DNA of 64,000 nt. It comes from Tectiglobus sp965223355. GTDB taxonomy: Bacteria > Pseudomonadota > Alphaproteobacteria > Rhizobiales > Hyphomicrobiaceae. Location: positions 496,001 to 560,000 of the forward strand of contig CBDCWE010000003.1 of assembly GCA_965223355.1 (NCBI GenBank), written 5' to 3'. This document shows, in pieces, positions 35,137 to 44,023 of this stretch. The notes beneath the pieces were generated by a model that saw only the letters and a program-made list of their open reading frames with translations, was not told the DNA's origin and did no database searches. Position 1 is the first letter of the stretch. Every line of letters starts with the position of its first letter. Made by a program: the position numbers and the translations under genes.

Positions 35137-36120
35137 ATGAATAACTACATCCCGCTCAGTGATGAGCAGTCGCGGCAGCAGATCGAGACGCAGCAGGCCT
35201 ATCGCGTGTGGCGTGAGGCCGCTCGGCAAACTTGGAACGGTCACGATGGTGAGTTCACGGCGAGGCTGTCGTGGCGTCGTGTGAAGGGTCGTGAATACCT
35301 GGTTGAGCGCAAGCTAAGCTATCAAAAGCACCTTGGAATCCGTTCACCAGAGACGGAACAACAGCGCCAAAACTATATGGCCGAGCGCGAAGCCGTGATT
35401 GAGCGCATGAAATCGACGCATGCGCGACTCAAGCAATTGGCGCCGGTTAATCGAGGTTACCGCCTCGGGCGCATGCCGCGCTTGACGGCTGACATCCTTC
35501 GCCAGCTCGACGAGCATGGGCTCCTCGGTGGTCGCATTAAGGTGGTCGGCACCAATGCGTTGTATGCCTATGAAGCACTGGCGGGTGTGCACATCGCTCA
35601 GCCGCTGATGGAAACCGGCGACGCTGATCTGCTTTGGGACAGCCGCGAGCGTTTGGTCTTGCGGATCGACAAGGTGCCGAGGCCTGCGGTGATTCAACTG
35701 TTGAAGCGAGCTGACAGGAGCTTCGATGTTTCTCGGCAGTACGGCATCGCTGCCGAGAACAAGGATGGCTTCATTGTCGAGCTTCTGGCAGAGGATACCG
35801 GCAGTATTGATGAGACCGACATGCCGGGCGACATCTCAGTCAATCCAATGGCTGGGATGGCGGAGCTTCTTGTGCTGAAGCCGTTCGAGGCGATCGGCAT
35901 CGACCGGCGGGGCATGCCCTATCGAATTGTTGTGCCTGATATTCGGGTGTTTGCACTGCTCAAAGAATGGGTATCCAAGCTGCAGTCCAGACCACCTGAG
36001 AAGCGTCGACGAGATCGCGAGCAGGCCAAGGTGTTACGAGCGCTGACAACCAAAGAGATGGGGTTAAGCTTCTCGGCAGAAGAACTGTCAGATGTTCCAC
36101 AATACCTGACAGGCACCTAA
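35137..36120 (+). CDS. GSU2403-family nucleotidyltransferase-fold protein
   Basis: 327 residues from ATG 35137. The motif VVGTNALYAYEALAGVHI with METGDADLLWD gives the G-[TS] and D-x-D pattern of the NTP_transf_8 type. The C-terminal half (GMAELLVLKPFEAIGIDRRGMPYRIVVPDIRVFALLKEWVS) is family-typical, and the KRRRDREQAKVL helix follows. Biological role unknown; such genes often lie in accessory regions. Lower GC in the promoter (AATATTGAAAATGACG) suggests transfer. Confidence 0.72.
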   Translation: MNNYIPLSDEQSRQQIETQQAYRVWREAARQTWNGHDGEFTARLSWRRVKGREYLVERKLSYQKHLGIRSPETEQQRQNYMAEREAVIERMKSTHARLKQLAPVNRGYRLGRMPRLTADILRQLDEHGLLGGRIKVVGTNALYAYEALAGVHIAQPLMETGDADLLWDSRERLVLRIDKVPRPAVIQLLKRADRSFDVSRQYGIAAENKDGFIVELLAEDTGSIDETDMPGDISVNPMAGMAELLVLKPFEAIGIDRRGMPYRIVVPDIRVFALLKEWVSKLQSRPPEKRRRDREQAKVLRALTTKEMGLSFSAEELSDVPQYLTGT

Positions 36121-36179
36121 CAGTCTCCTGAAAAACTAACGTGGCGGTGCTGTTTGTCTATCAGTCTGTCGGACTTTAG

Positions 36180-36242
36180 CTAGATCATCGTGCTTTAAGT
36201 TGGAACCGCAATAGCGGTTCCAACTTAAAGCACGATGATCTA
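36180..36242. repeat. single-hairpin CTAG-bounded repeat
   Basis: 63 bp, CTAGATCATCGTGCTTTAAG paired with its inverse around GAACCGCAATAGCGGTTC. This is the second hairpin module of the longer copies on its own. Confidence 0.88.
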
Positions 36243-36245
36243 AGC

Positions 36246-36677
36246 CTAAAACGCCGAGGCTGCCGTCGACGCTGATGGCACGCAATTGGTATTGTCATCG
36301 CATGTCACCAACTCAGCCAACGACAAGAACGAACTCTTGCCCGCAGTGGCCGGCATTGATGCTGCGCTCGGGCAACCGCACACGCTGCTTGCTGACAGCG
36401 GCTTTGCCAACGGAGCGGCGGTCGCCAAGCTTGAAGAGCAAAACATGAACGTACTTGTCGCCACCGGCACCTCGCCGCCGCTCCACTGGCCCACTTTCAC
36501 TCCGGAATTGACACGCCGCTGGAGATTGACGCCGAAATCTATAAGTGGCGTCATCTCATCGAGAATTTCTTCTGCAAACTCAAAGAGCTCAAACGCATCG
36601 CCACGCGCAGCGACAAAACTGACGCCAGCTTCAGCGCGATGATCTACGCCGTGGCGGCAATCATCAATGGCGCCTGA
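36246..36677 (+). pseudogene. fused remnants of two transposases
   Basis: Part one (VTNSANDKNELLPAVAGIDA, HTLLADSGFANGAAVAKLEE) resembles an IS1182-type transposase core. Part two, in another frame from 36522 (EIDAEIYKWRHLIENFFCKL... ending SFSAMIYAVAAIINGA), resembles an IS5/IS427-type C terminus. Neither is complete. Confidence 0.6.
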
Positions 36678-36690
36678 TACTCAACAGGCC

Positions 36691-37572
36691 CTAGGTCTTG
36701 TCGAGCTTTGATTTGATTTCGGCCTGGCGCTTTCTGCGTTCCTCGCCGACGGCTCGAAGCCGTTCCCGTTCGGCCGCATCAACCCGGCCGTAACGCTGCC
36801 GCCAGTTGGCGCTGTCCGGCCACCTGTGCTCAGCCCTGAGCGTCGTCCGCGCTGCGCTCGCATCGATCAACAGCGATGCCGCCGTCTGGACGATGTCCAA
36901 TTGCATTGCGCTCTGCCAGGGCGGCCCGCACGGGTTGCCGAGCGGAAAATCGGTGAACAGGTAGCGTGGAACGCCGCAGTGTTCGACAATATCCAGCGCC
37001 GAGCCGATCACCACGGTCGGAATGCCTTGCGCTTCGATATGACGGGCAACCAGACTCACGGTCTGGTGACAAACCGGTCACAACGGCACCAGCATCACGG
37101 CATCGGCACCATCCTCCTTGATCCGGCGCCAGATCTCCGGCGCATCCTTCTCGATGGTCTGGCGCTGGCTGTAGACGGTCGGCACCCCGTGCACGCGCGC
37201 GCTCAGGCCGCCGATCACGCCGTTCGCCACCAGCTCGCCAAGCCTATTGATCGGCAGAAAACTTTCACGATCCCGCGTATGTGTTGATTCCTTGTCCCAG
37301 GCGAGATGGTCGGTTGCCATGCGCTCTGGCATATCCCGTGTCGCCCGTGACCACAGCTGTTTGCCGCCGATTGCGTTGGTGTCGACCAGATCCGGCGGCA
37401 GCGACGTTGTCACGACCCCGAGCCGGGCCTCGGCGAGCGGTTTACTGAGCCTGGCGAACGGCACATCGTCGAACGTTGACCAAATGTAATCGGACTTGTA
37501 GCCGAGCGCGCGGTAGTAGATACGCGTGCGTTCCATGTAGCCAATCGGTTCGGTTGAGACTGCAGTGGTCAT
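36691..37572 (-). CDS. glycine/betaine/sarcosine/D-proline reductase selenoprotein B-like protein, in-frame UGA read as Sec
   Basis: Two open frames in the same register are separated by one TGA (37078-37080). Read through, they give a 293-residue protein with residue 165 in LVPL-U-PVCHQTVSLVARHI, a UxxC motif. The family block continues without break after the UGA (GIPTVVIGSALDIVEHCGVP, LFTDFPLGNPCG). A hairpin with a 6-bp stem lies 11 nt after the UGA. ATG 37572 gives the N terminus MTTAVSTEPIGYMERTRIYY. Characterised relatives (GrdB, PrdB) cleave C-N bonds reductively, but proteobacterial homologues are uncharacterised. No Sec machinery is in the window. A nonsense mutation is the alternative. 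Confidence 0.78.
37050..37066 (-). promoter_or_regulatory. candidate bacterial SECIS hairpin
   Basis: On the coding strand CCAGAC-CGTGA-GTCTGG forms a perfect 6-bp stem with a 5-nt loop. It begins 11 nt after the UGA, so the loop starts 17 nt after it. A guanine within the first two loop positions and this spacing agree with general bacterial SECIS rules. Confidence 0.6.
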
Positions 37573-37692
37573 TGGCAAATCCGCATTTTTGCATAGGCTC
37601 GTCCCGGCGAGCCGTTGAAACAATGCGCAACTGGGTCGAGATTGTCCAGGACGGTCGGGACGAGCTGACATTGAAAGCACAAAGGTGATGGC

Positions 37693-38289
37693 ATGGCGGA
37701 CGATCTTACGATTGCAGCGTATGATGCCCGTGTTGCGGACTACGCCGAACTTGTCGACGGGGAGGAGCCGCCTGCTGCGCTGGTCGAATTCGTGGAGCAT
37801 TTGCAGCCGGGCAGCCTGGTGCTCGATCTCGGCTGCGGCCTCGGCAACGCCGCATCGTTCATGCTCGCGTGGGGCCTGCGGGTCGACGCCGTCGATGCAT
37901 CACGGGAAATGGTCCGGATGGCGCAGCGAAAATACGCGATAGCTGCCCGCCAGGCCAATTTCGAGGACGTCACGGGCGAGCGCGTTTTCGACGGCATCTG
38001 GGCGAGTTTCAGCCTGCTCCACATGCAACGCGAGAACTTTCCCGGTTATCTGCGAACACTGGCCGTTGCGCTCAACGATCAGGGTGTTTTGCACCTCGCC
38101 ATGAAACTCGGCGAAGGCCACGCGCGCGATGCACTGGGCCGCTACTATGCCTACTACTGTGAGGCCGAACTCAGAGGCTATCTCGCGGACGCAGGCTTTG
38201 ATGTGATCTCAACAACGCGCGGTGAAGGGCGCGGTCTTGCAGGCACGGTCGAGCCGTGGGCTCAGCTGCTGTCACGGCGACGCGACTGA
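37693..38289 (+). CDS. class I SAM-dependent methyltransferase
   Basis: 198 residues. Motif I is LVLDLGCGLGNAASFML (about residues 42-58), followed by the acidic VDAVDASREMV strand that binds the SAM ribose. FDGIWASFSLLHM is motif IV. The YCEAELRGYLADAGFDVISTTRGEG end is common in small-molecule methyltransferases. It diverges from the Sec-type gene, with 120 bp between starts. Substrate unknown. Confidence 0.82.
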   Translation: MADDLTIAAYDARVADYAELVDGEEPPAALVEFVEHLQPGSLVLDLGCGLGNAASFMLAWGLRVDAVDASREMVRMAQRKYAIAARQANFEDVTGERVFDGIWASFSLLHMQRENFPGYLRTLAVALNDQGVLHLAMKLGEGHARDALGRYYAYYCEAELRGYLADAGFDVISTTRGEGRGLAGTVEPWAQLLSRRRD

Positions 38290-38340
38290 CGGGCGGTCCG
38301 ACCTGGCAAGCGATGATCCGGCCGCGGATATCAGCGGATA

Positions 38341-39999
38341 TCAAATGGCCGCTGCCATGCCGTCGCCGGAGGGGTCGGCGCCGCCGTCCAGAACGCCGTC
38401 GCTGATCCGGATGGTGTGGACCGTCGGCGTCATGTAGCTCAGCGCATGGCGCTTGGTCGGATATCCTCGCGCCTGCAACTCCTGCTCCGTTGCCCGCAGG
38501 ATGCGGTTCGTCACCTCGATGGTATCGGACGTCGTCGTGAAGCGCGGCGCGGCAACGGCCTCCTGCGCCGTCATGCCAAAGTCGATAACGTTCAGGATCG
38601 CCTGCAAGTTGCCCATCGTGATCGTTGTGCCGCCCGGAGCACCGACCAACAGGTAGGGGGTGTCGCCCTTGAAGACGATGGTCGGAGACAGCGCCGAAAA
38701 TCGTGCTTTGCCCGGCGCGAGCGAGCCGGCGCGGCCGGGCCGGGGGTCGAACACCATCATGCAGTTGTTGTACATGAAGCCGAGACCATCCGTGACAACG
38801 CCGGAACTTGAACCGAGCGAATGCGTCATCGACACCGCGTTGGCCTTGGCATCGGCGACGCAAATGTGGGTTGTCTCGCGGCTTTCATAACCGCCGCCGT
38901 TCACGCGCGGAACATGGGTTTTTTCGCCCCGCTTGATGCGCTCGGCCATCTCCCGCGCGTATGATTTAGATGTCAGCAGGTCGATGGGAACGTCGACAAA
39001 CCGCGGGTCGCCGGTGCGCTGGTCCTTGTCGAGCGTTGCAATCTTCATCGCTTCCGAGACCGTCGCAATATAATCGGCCGAGTTATGGCCCATCGCCGCC
39101 AGATCGAAGTTCTCGAGAACGTTGAGCATCTCGACGATCATCAGCCCGCCGCCCGGCGGTGGGTTTGTGGCGACGCGATAGCCGCGGTAATCGGTCCACA
39201 GCGGCTCGTTCAGTTCGATTTCGCACTGGGCCAGGTCATCGCGCGTTATCATGCCGCCATTGGCGCGCATGTCGGCATCGATCTGGCCGGCAATCTCGCC
39301 GGTGTAGAAGATGTCGATGCCGTGTTCCGCAATCGCGCGGTAGGTCCGGGCCATGTCCGGGTTGCGCAAAACTTCCCCGACTCCATAGAGCGAGCCGTCG
39401 GGCTTGGTATAAATTTTGGCGGTTGCGGGATCGTCGGTGAGGCCGCGCCGGCGCGCGATGCGGCCGTTTTCAGCCCCGCGCGTCCAGAAGCCATAAACAT
39501 GGGGGCGCACGGCAAAGCCGTTCTCACAGTAGCCGATGGCCGGCTGCATCAGTTCGGCCAATGGCCGCGAGCCGTAGCGGTTCAACGCCTCGTCAAAGGC
39601 TTTGAGTGTCAGCGGCGTGGTCATGCATTGGTAGCCGATTTCGTTGACTTCGCCGTGCAAGACAAAGCCAAAACCATCGTCACACTCGCGAACGATCAGG
39701 TCCTGCCACATGTCCGGGCGCGTCGCCAGGGGCGCCCGGCCGTGAAAGTCGATAAGCTTATGAACCCCCTGCTCGGCGAGATGGAGATGCATGGAGCCGA
39801 AGCCGGCAATGCCGCACATTTGCGGGTCAACCGCGGTTTGCACGAAGGCTGCACCGATTGCTGCATCGACGACGTTGCCACCGGCCTTCAGGATATCCAG
39901 TCCGGCTTCGACTGCTTCCGGCTGCGGCGCCGACACCATCGCTTGGGTCATCTGTTCGGTCTCACTGCTGCTTTCCTGGGACGCACGCAAAGGTGCCAT
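38341..39999 (-). CDS. gamma-glutamyltransferase family protein
   Basis: 552 residues. The autoprocessing nucleophile is T376 in ETTHICVAD, which becomes the N terminus of the small subunit. The GGNVVDAAIGAAFVQTAVDP and GIAGFGSMHLHL blocks and the LSPTIVFKGDTPYLLVGAPGG substrate region are typical. No obvious signal peptide, unlike E. coli GGT. The frame is open upstream to 40260, but that part overlaps the LLM gene; ATG 39999 is chosen. It may cleave glutathione-like gamma-glutamyl compounds. Confidence 0.88.
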   Translation of the reverse strand: MAPLRASQESSSETEQMTQAMVSAPQPEAVEAGLDILKAGGNVVDAAIGAAFVQTAVDPQMCGIAGFGSMHLHLAEQGVHKLIDFHGRAPLATRPDMWQDLIVRECDDGFGFVLHGEVNEIGYQCMTTPLTLKAFDEALNRYGSRPLAELMQPAIGYCENGFAVRPHVYGFWTRGAENGRIARRRGLTDDPATAKIYTKPDGSLYGVGEVLRNPDMARTYRAIAEHGIDIFYTGEIAGQIDADMRANGGMITRDDLAQCEIELNEPLWTDYRGYRVATNPPPGGGLMIVEMLNVLENFDLAAMGHNSADYIATVSEAMKIATLDKDQRTGDPRFVDVPIDLLTSKSYAREMAERIKRGEKTHVPRVNGGGYESRETTHICVADAKANAVSMTHSLGSSSGVVTDGLGFMYNNCMMVFDPRPGRAGSLAPGKARFSALSPTIVFKGDTPYLLVGAPGGTTITMGNLQAILNVIDFGMTAQEAVAAPRFTTTSDTIEVTNRILRATEQELQARGYPTKRHALSYMTPTVHTIRISDGVLDGGADPSGDGMAAAI

Positions 40000-40013
40000 T
40001 GCGACGATCGACG

Positions 40014-40916
40014 TCAAGCCTTTCTTAGTTTCGGCAGCGCGTCCGTTGCAATCTTCTCGAACACGCCAACCTGCTCCGGCCGGGTCGGATAGTAGAGGCA
40101 AAGTTCGCTGAAGCCAGTTTCCATCACCCGTCCGGCCATCTCCTCGAAGGCAGCGACGGATTGATAATAGGCATAGGCGCCGCCGCTGGCACGGGCGGTC
40201 GGATCGAACATCAGGTAGGAGCGGCGCAGCGATTGCGGGTCGCGGCCAATCTTGGCGCACGCTTCATCGATGGTTTTGACCTTTTCGGCCACCTCAGCAA
40301 GCTGCTCTTCGAAGGTCTTGGCAAAGCTCATCGTGTTCCAGGTGTCGGCAACGCGCGCCGTGAAGCGCAGCATCACAGGACCGAGCGCGGCGATGACCAG
40401 CGGTGGCCTGGGCTGCTGCACCGGGCGCGGCTGCATGATCGCACCGTTGATCGTGAAGTAATCGCCGCAATAGCTGGTCGTTTCGTTGGCCAACAGCCGG
40501 TCGACGATCTCGGTATATTCCTTGAAACGCACGACCCGGTTCTTACCGTCCCAGTTCGCCAATCCCAACATGTCGTAACTGGGATCGATGTCGATGCCGG
40601 TGCCGAGGCCAACCTCCAAGCGGCCGTTGGAAATGTGGTCGATCGTCAACGCCTGGCGGGCGAGCATCGCCGGATGGCGCAGTGGAAACTGGCTCACGTA
40701 GGTGGCAAGGCGGATGGTTTTGGTCGCCATCGCAATTGCCGCCAGGGCGCACCAGGCTTCGTGCCAGGGTCGCGTCGGCTCGGTCCAATCGACAAAATGA
40801 TCTCCGGTGGTCAGGATCTCAAACCCAAGGCGCTCGATGTGAAGCGAACGTTCAAGGAATACTGACCAATCCGTATTCGGCAATGAAATCACGCCAAAGC
40901 GCGGTGTAACAGACAT
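40014..40916 (-). CDS. LLM-class F420/FMN-dependent oxidoreductase
   Basis: 300 residues from ATG 40916. Luciferase-like TIM barrel motifs are GFEILTTGDHF, IRLATYVSQFPLRHPAMLARQALTIDHISNGRLEVGLGTG and PLVIAALGP. Its stop lies 14 bp upstream of the gamma-glutamyltransferase start, so the two are probably co-transcribed. Substrate unknown. Confidence 0.87.
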   Translation of the reverse strand: MSVTPRFGVISLPNTDWSVFLERSLHIERLGFEILTTGDHFVDWTEPTRPWHEAWCALAAIAMATKTIRLATYVSQFPLRHPAMLARQALTIDHISNGRLEVGLGTGIDIDPSYDMLGLANWDGKNRVVRFKEYTEIVDRLLANETTSYCGDYFTINGAIMQPRPVQQPRPPLVIAALGPVMLRFTARVADTWNTMSFAKTFEEQLAEVAEKVKTIDEACAKIGRDPQSLRRSYLMFDPTARASGGAYAYYQSVAAFEEMAGRVMETGFSELCLYYPTRPEQVGVFEKIATDALPKLRKA

Positions 40917-41098
40917 CGTAATCTTCACCTCTTTTGGATCCACGGCTGACAAGGTGCAGCAGTCGGTACAGCGAGGCAAGCCGGGGCAATGTGGGCCCGG
41001 TGTGTGGGCCCGGTGTGATCAACCAGCAACCGGCATCACCTTGCCGGACGTCCGCGCGCGAAGCCCTGGTTCTCCGGTCACCTGCCCAGGCGCCAATG

Positions 41099-41186
41099 TG
41101 CCCCGCAAGGATCGCCGCCAAGCGGCGATTGGTTAAGGGTTCCACCCTTAACGATCCCGCCAAAGGGCGTTGCCCTTTGGAAACCT
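41099..41186. repeat. strung-hairpin repeat cassette
   Basis: AGGATCGCCGCCAAGCGGCGAT, GGTTAAGGGTTCCACCCTTAAC and CCAAAGGGCGTTGCCCTTTG occur in a row. These match the modules at 15197-15292 and the inverted copy at 53980-54118. The rest of 40917-41206 has no gene. Confidence 0.75.
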
Positions 41187-41206
41187 GGGACGTGATCAGA
41201 GGTTGC

Positions 41207-41480
41207 CTAGAGCGTGTTCAATTGAAATAGAAGCAATTCTATTTCTCAAGCGGCGCGCCGAGCCAGCAGGAGGGCGATGCAGCCCGTAGCGGCGCTACGG
41301 GCAAATCGCACGACGCACTGGGCGGCCGCCGCTTGGAAACCCGGAGGGCCGGCGGGATTTGCCCCGATCTCTGCGCGTCCCGTCTCATCCGTAGCGCCGC
41401 TATGCATTTCACCGGTCCGCTTGATCTCGGATCAAATCCCGCTCGGTAGAATGGTTCTATTTCAATTGAACACGCTCTAG
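41207..41480. mobile_element. 274-bp MITE, copy 2
   Basis: Same length and, as far as I can read, same sequence as 21241-21514, in the same orientation. Its terminal CTAG supplies the TAG stop codon of the DUF6352 gene on the minus strand. Confidence 0.9.
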
Positions 41481-42511
41481 ATGTCAGCGATCAAAGGTAG
41501 GTTCATCAGCAGGTTTTGCGGCTTGAACCGCAACCGCTTCGCCGTTGACATTGCCAGGCCGAGGTAAACCGGTTTGCCGGCAACGTCCGCACGCACGCGA
41601 GCGCGATCGCGGATGTCCATGCGATAGAGCGCAAGAATGCGCTGCAGGTCCGCCGCCACATCATCGCCATTGTACAAGGCATTGAGGATTGCGGTCGCGT
41701 CGCGATCAAGTCCGATATGCCAACGCCAGGCCTCATCCGTGATCGCGCGGACCGGTTGTACACTCACGTCAAGATGCAGGAAATGCCGCAGCCAGGCTTC
41801 GATGACCCGCGCCAGGGCATTGTTGGCCGGCCGCGCGTGACGCAGGTCGACAACCGTGTCGAAGCGTTCGCAGCGCTGCCAGTAAATGGCACCGTTATCA
41901 TCATCGAGGACATCCAGTGTAACTGCTTTGCCGGGCGTCCCAGCCTCGGCGAGCAACTGTCCGAGAGCACCGCCGCCCGCTTGCGCTTGCATCTCGACAA
42001 CTTCCTGATCGGCAAGCATGATCTGGCCGTCATCGGTATTGACGGACTGCTCGCGAAAGAACAGTTCGCCCGCGCGCAGCCGCACCGGATCCGTGCACTC
42101 GCGCAGGATGTTGGCCAGGATGACGTGGGTGAGCTGGTCGAAAAATACCGGTGGAACCATGATTTCACCGGATCTGATCAATGCCAGATAGGCGCCTTCA
42201 AGGGTGCCCGTGCGCGCGAGCACATCGCGATACCCGAGCACGATCCGATAGCTGTCGATGGCATCCGGGTCGGCGATTTGCAGCAACTGCTGATCGCAAA
42301 CCGGGGCGAACGGATCGGCCATCAACCGTTCGAACAGCGCCATTTCCCGTGCGCACGAGCCTGCCACGGGATGCACCTCGGGTCGAGTCAAATAGGCGCG
42401 CAGAAAGTCAGCGGTGACCTTGAGCCAGCCCTCCTCGTTTCGCGCAACAAGATGCAGGCCGGAGGATCTCCAAAACCGCGGTTCGTGATCGCGTGTCCTA
42501 CCCTCGGCCAT
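41477..42511 (-). CDS. DUF6352 family protein (formate dehydrogenase cluster)
   Basis: 344 residues from ATG 42511. The block DHEPRFWRSSGLHLVARNEEGWLKVTADFLRAYLTRPEVHP is the family N terminus. The central VPPVFFDQLTHVILANIL is also typical, and RVRADVAGKPVYLGLAMS lies near the end. It has no catalytic motif I know. ATG overlaps the end of the DUF6505 gene by 14 bp. The TAG stop is provided by the inserted MITE, so a few native residues may be missing. Confidence 0.75.
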   Translation of the reverse strand: MAEGRTRDHEPRFWRSSGLHLVARNEEGWLKVTADFLRAYLTRPEVHPVAGSCAREMALFERLMADPFAPVCDQQLLQIADPDAIDSYRIVLGYRDVLARTGTLEGAYLALIRSGEIMVPPVFFDQLTHVILANILRECTDPVRLRAGELFFREQSVNTDDGQIMLADQEVVEMQAQAGGGALGQLLAEAGTPGKAVTLDVLDDDNGAIYWQRCERFDTVVDLRHARPANNALARVIEAWLRHFLHLDVSVQPVRAITDEAWRWHIGLDRDATAILNALYNGDDVAADLQRILALYRMDIRDRARVRADVAGKPVYLGLAMSTAKRLRFKPQNLLMNLPLIADI

Positions 42512-43001
42512 CGTCCAGCTCCCAGGCCTTTGCGTAGATCGGCCCGCCGTCGAGACGTTGTTCGATCCTGCGAAACTGCTCGTGAATTTGGCCGGTGTCA
42601 TCGAAGCTGCGCGTGAGCGCAAAGATCGTATTGACCGGTACGTCTGCAACGAGATCGCAAACAAAGGCGACCTCCTCGCGCGCGACCGGCAGGGCTTGGC
42701 GGCGTGATGGCGCGCCATGGTCTGCAACGCAATGATGCGCCAGGCGCTCGGTGGCGTCGGCGAGCGCATCATCATCGATGTCGGCGACACACGTGAACGT
42801 TGACCGGCCGAACGACGTCAGGCCGAGAAACCCATTGGCAAACGCCTGACGCGTCTTGCCTTTGATCTCATCGCGCGTCACCCGGACAAAGGCGAACGCG
42901 CCCGACACGGCCCATTCGTCGGCGTTCGCGGCCCTGTCAAAGACGAACGCGTCGGTCCCGTCAAACCGGATTGTCCGCAGAAATCGACGTGCACCCACCA
43001 T
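42498..43001 (-). CDS. DUF6505 family protein (formate dehydrogenase cluster)
   Basis: 167 residues. FLRTIRFDGTDAFVFDRAANADEWAVSGAFAF and KTRQAFANGFLGLTSFGRSTF match the family. ATG 42999-43001 lies three bases after the stop of the ligase-like gene, and the 3' end overlaps DUF6352, so translation is probably coupled. Function unknown. Confidence 0.75.
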   Translation of the reverse strand: MVGARRFLRTIRFDGTDAFVFDRAANADEWAVSGAFAFVRVTRDEIKGKTRQAFANGFLGLTSFGRSTFTCVADIDDDALADATERLAHHCVADHGAPSRRQALPVAREEVAFVCDLVADVPVNTIFALTRSFDDTGQIHEQFRRIEQRLDGGPIYAKAWELDDGRG

Positions 43002-43004
43002 CTC

Positions 43005-43784
43005 TCAGGCCTCATCCCGCAGCATTGTGAGCGCGTCCAACAGTTGCAGCGATCGCATGTGCCCGTCGGCGGCCTTGATCAACAGGTTGCCATCTTCATC
43101 GAGACCGCTCACGAGAACCGGTTCGGCGCTGCCGGCCGCGCTGAGCACAACTGGCTCGTGCCGCCCTTCGGCCCGATCAAGCCAGCTTTGGTGCACGGGC
43201 CTGAAGCCGTCATCCTGCCAAAGGTTCAGCCAGGTCAAGAAATGTCGACTGCATGAGCTGATCAGTTGCGCCGCGGTTAGCTCGCCGCATCCCTCTTCGG
43301 CCAAGGCCGTCACGTCACCCGCCAAGTCACCAGGTTCCATGCCGTCATCATCATGGCGCAGCCTGAGACGAACGCCGGCAACCATCCAATCCGGCACGTC
43401 ATCTGCAACACAACTGGCAACGGCGAGCCTGACACAGCCCGCACGGGCGCCATTGACGAGCACCGTTGCCGGCCAGCGGAACATCAAACCAACCTGCGGC
43501 GGCGCAAGCACACCGACGCAGTCGCCAACCGCACACATCGTCACCGGCAAGATCTGCGCGGCAAGCCGAAGCGGCACGTCCGGCTCAAGCACAATCGCAA
43601 ACGCAATCACGTTTGGATCGTCACTCCAAAGCACGTCACCTGCGCCAAGCTCCGCGCGCGCCGCCGCCCGCATCGCAGCATCAAGCACGGACACTCCCTG
43701 AACAACACGCCGGCCCTTAAGCATCGGCGGAAAGTCGGGCTCATCATATTGACCGGCGGCCGCGTCAACCAAGCTCAATCTCAC
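43005..43784 (-). CDS. biotin/lipoate A/B ligase-family protein, likely non-catalytic
   Basis: 259 residues from GTG 43784, overlapping DUF6494 by 20 bp. The N-terminal part fits the biotin/lipoate ligase fold (AGDVLWSDDPNVIAFAIVLEPDVPL, FRWPATVLVNGARAGCVRLA). The C-terminal SSCSRHFLTWLNLWQDDGFRPVHQSWLDRAE plus SGLDEDGNLLIK is the extra domain seen in alphaproteobacterial members. Where ligases carry a catalytic lysine (NGKK-type), this protein reads NGARAGCVRL, with no lysine. A cofactor-binding or assembly role is more likely than lipoylation. Confidence 0.72.
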   Translation of the reverse strand: MRLSLVDAAAGQYDEPDFPPMLKGRRVVQGVSVLDAAMRAAARAELGAGDVLWSDDPNVIAFAIVLEPDVPLRLAAQILPVTMCAVGDCVGVLAPPQVGLMFRWPATVLVNGARAGCVRLAVASCVADDVPDWMVAGVRLRLRHDDDGMEPGDLAGDVTALAEEGCGELTAAQLISSCSRHFLTWLNLWQDDGFRPVHQSWLDRAEGRHEPVVLSAAGSAEPVLVSGLDEDGNLLIKAADGHMRSLQLLDALTMLRDEA

Positions 43785-43959
43785 CTTCGACGACGTGATT
43801 GAGGTCCGTGCCCTGCGCTGTCAGAACCATGCGGACCTTGAGCGCGCCTTGGCCACCAAGACCGCCTTCACGCACCGCCTTTTCAATCTGCTGCTGCGAC
43901 GTGACGCCGACCTGTTTCAGAAACTTCCGCAGCGACATGTTAAACTTTTCTTCGTCCAT
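43765..43959 (-). CDS. DUF6494 family small protein
   Basis: 64 residues: MDEEKFNMSLRKFLKQVGVTSQQQIEKAVREG, then a beta-rich LKVRMVLTAQ...LNHVVEGEIELG. The sequence matches the small family that accompanies this formate dehydrogenase cluster. The end overlaps the ligase-like gene. Function unknown; its size and charge suggest a soluble accessory or assembly factor. Confidence 0.78.
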   Translation of the reverse strand: MDEEKFNMSLRKFLKQVGVTSQQQIEKAVREGGLGGQGALKVRMVLTAQGTDLNHVVEGEIELG

Positions 43960-44023
43960 GAGTTTTGCCGTCCAATCATAATGCGATCGAGCGAGAACGG
44001 TCCCGCACGACCATCAACGGTGA

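Noticed and set aside
39999..40260. Long N-terminal extension of the gamma-glutamyltransferase
   Set aside because: It overlaps the conserved LLM oxidoreductase coding sequence in another frame and resembles nothing.
43005..43784. Functional lipoate-protein ligase
   Set aside because: The catalytic lysine motif is missing, so ligase activity is not claimed.
41477..43959. Assignment of DUF6352, DUF6505, ligase-like and DUF6494 genes to the prophage
   Set aside because: Their sequences match accessory families of formate dehydrogenase clusters and they are contiguous with that cluster, separated from the tail genes by about 6.6 kb of unrelated genes.
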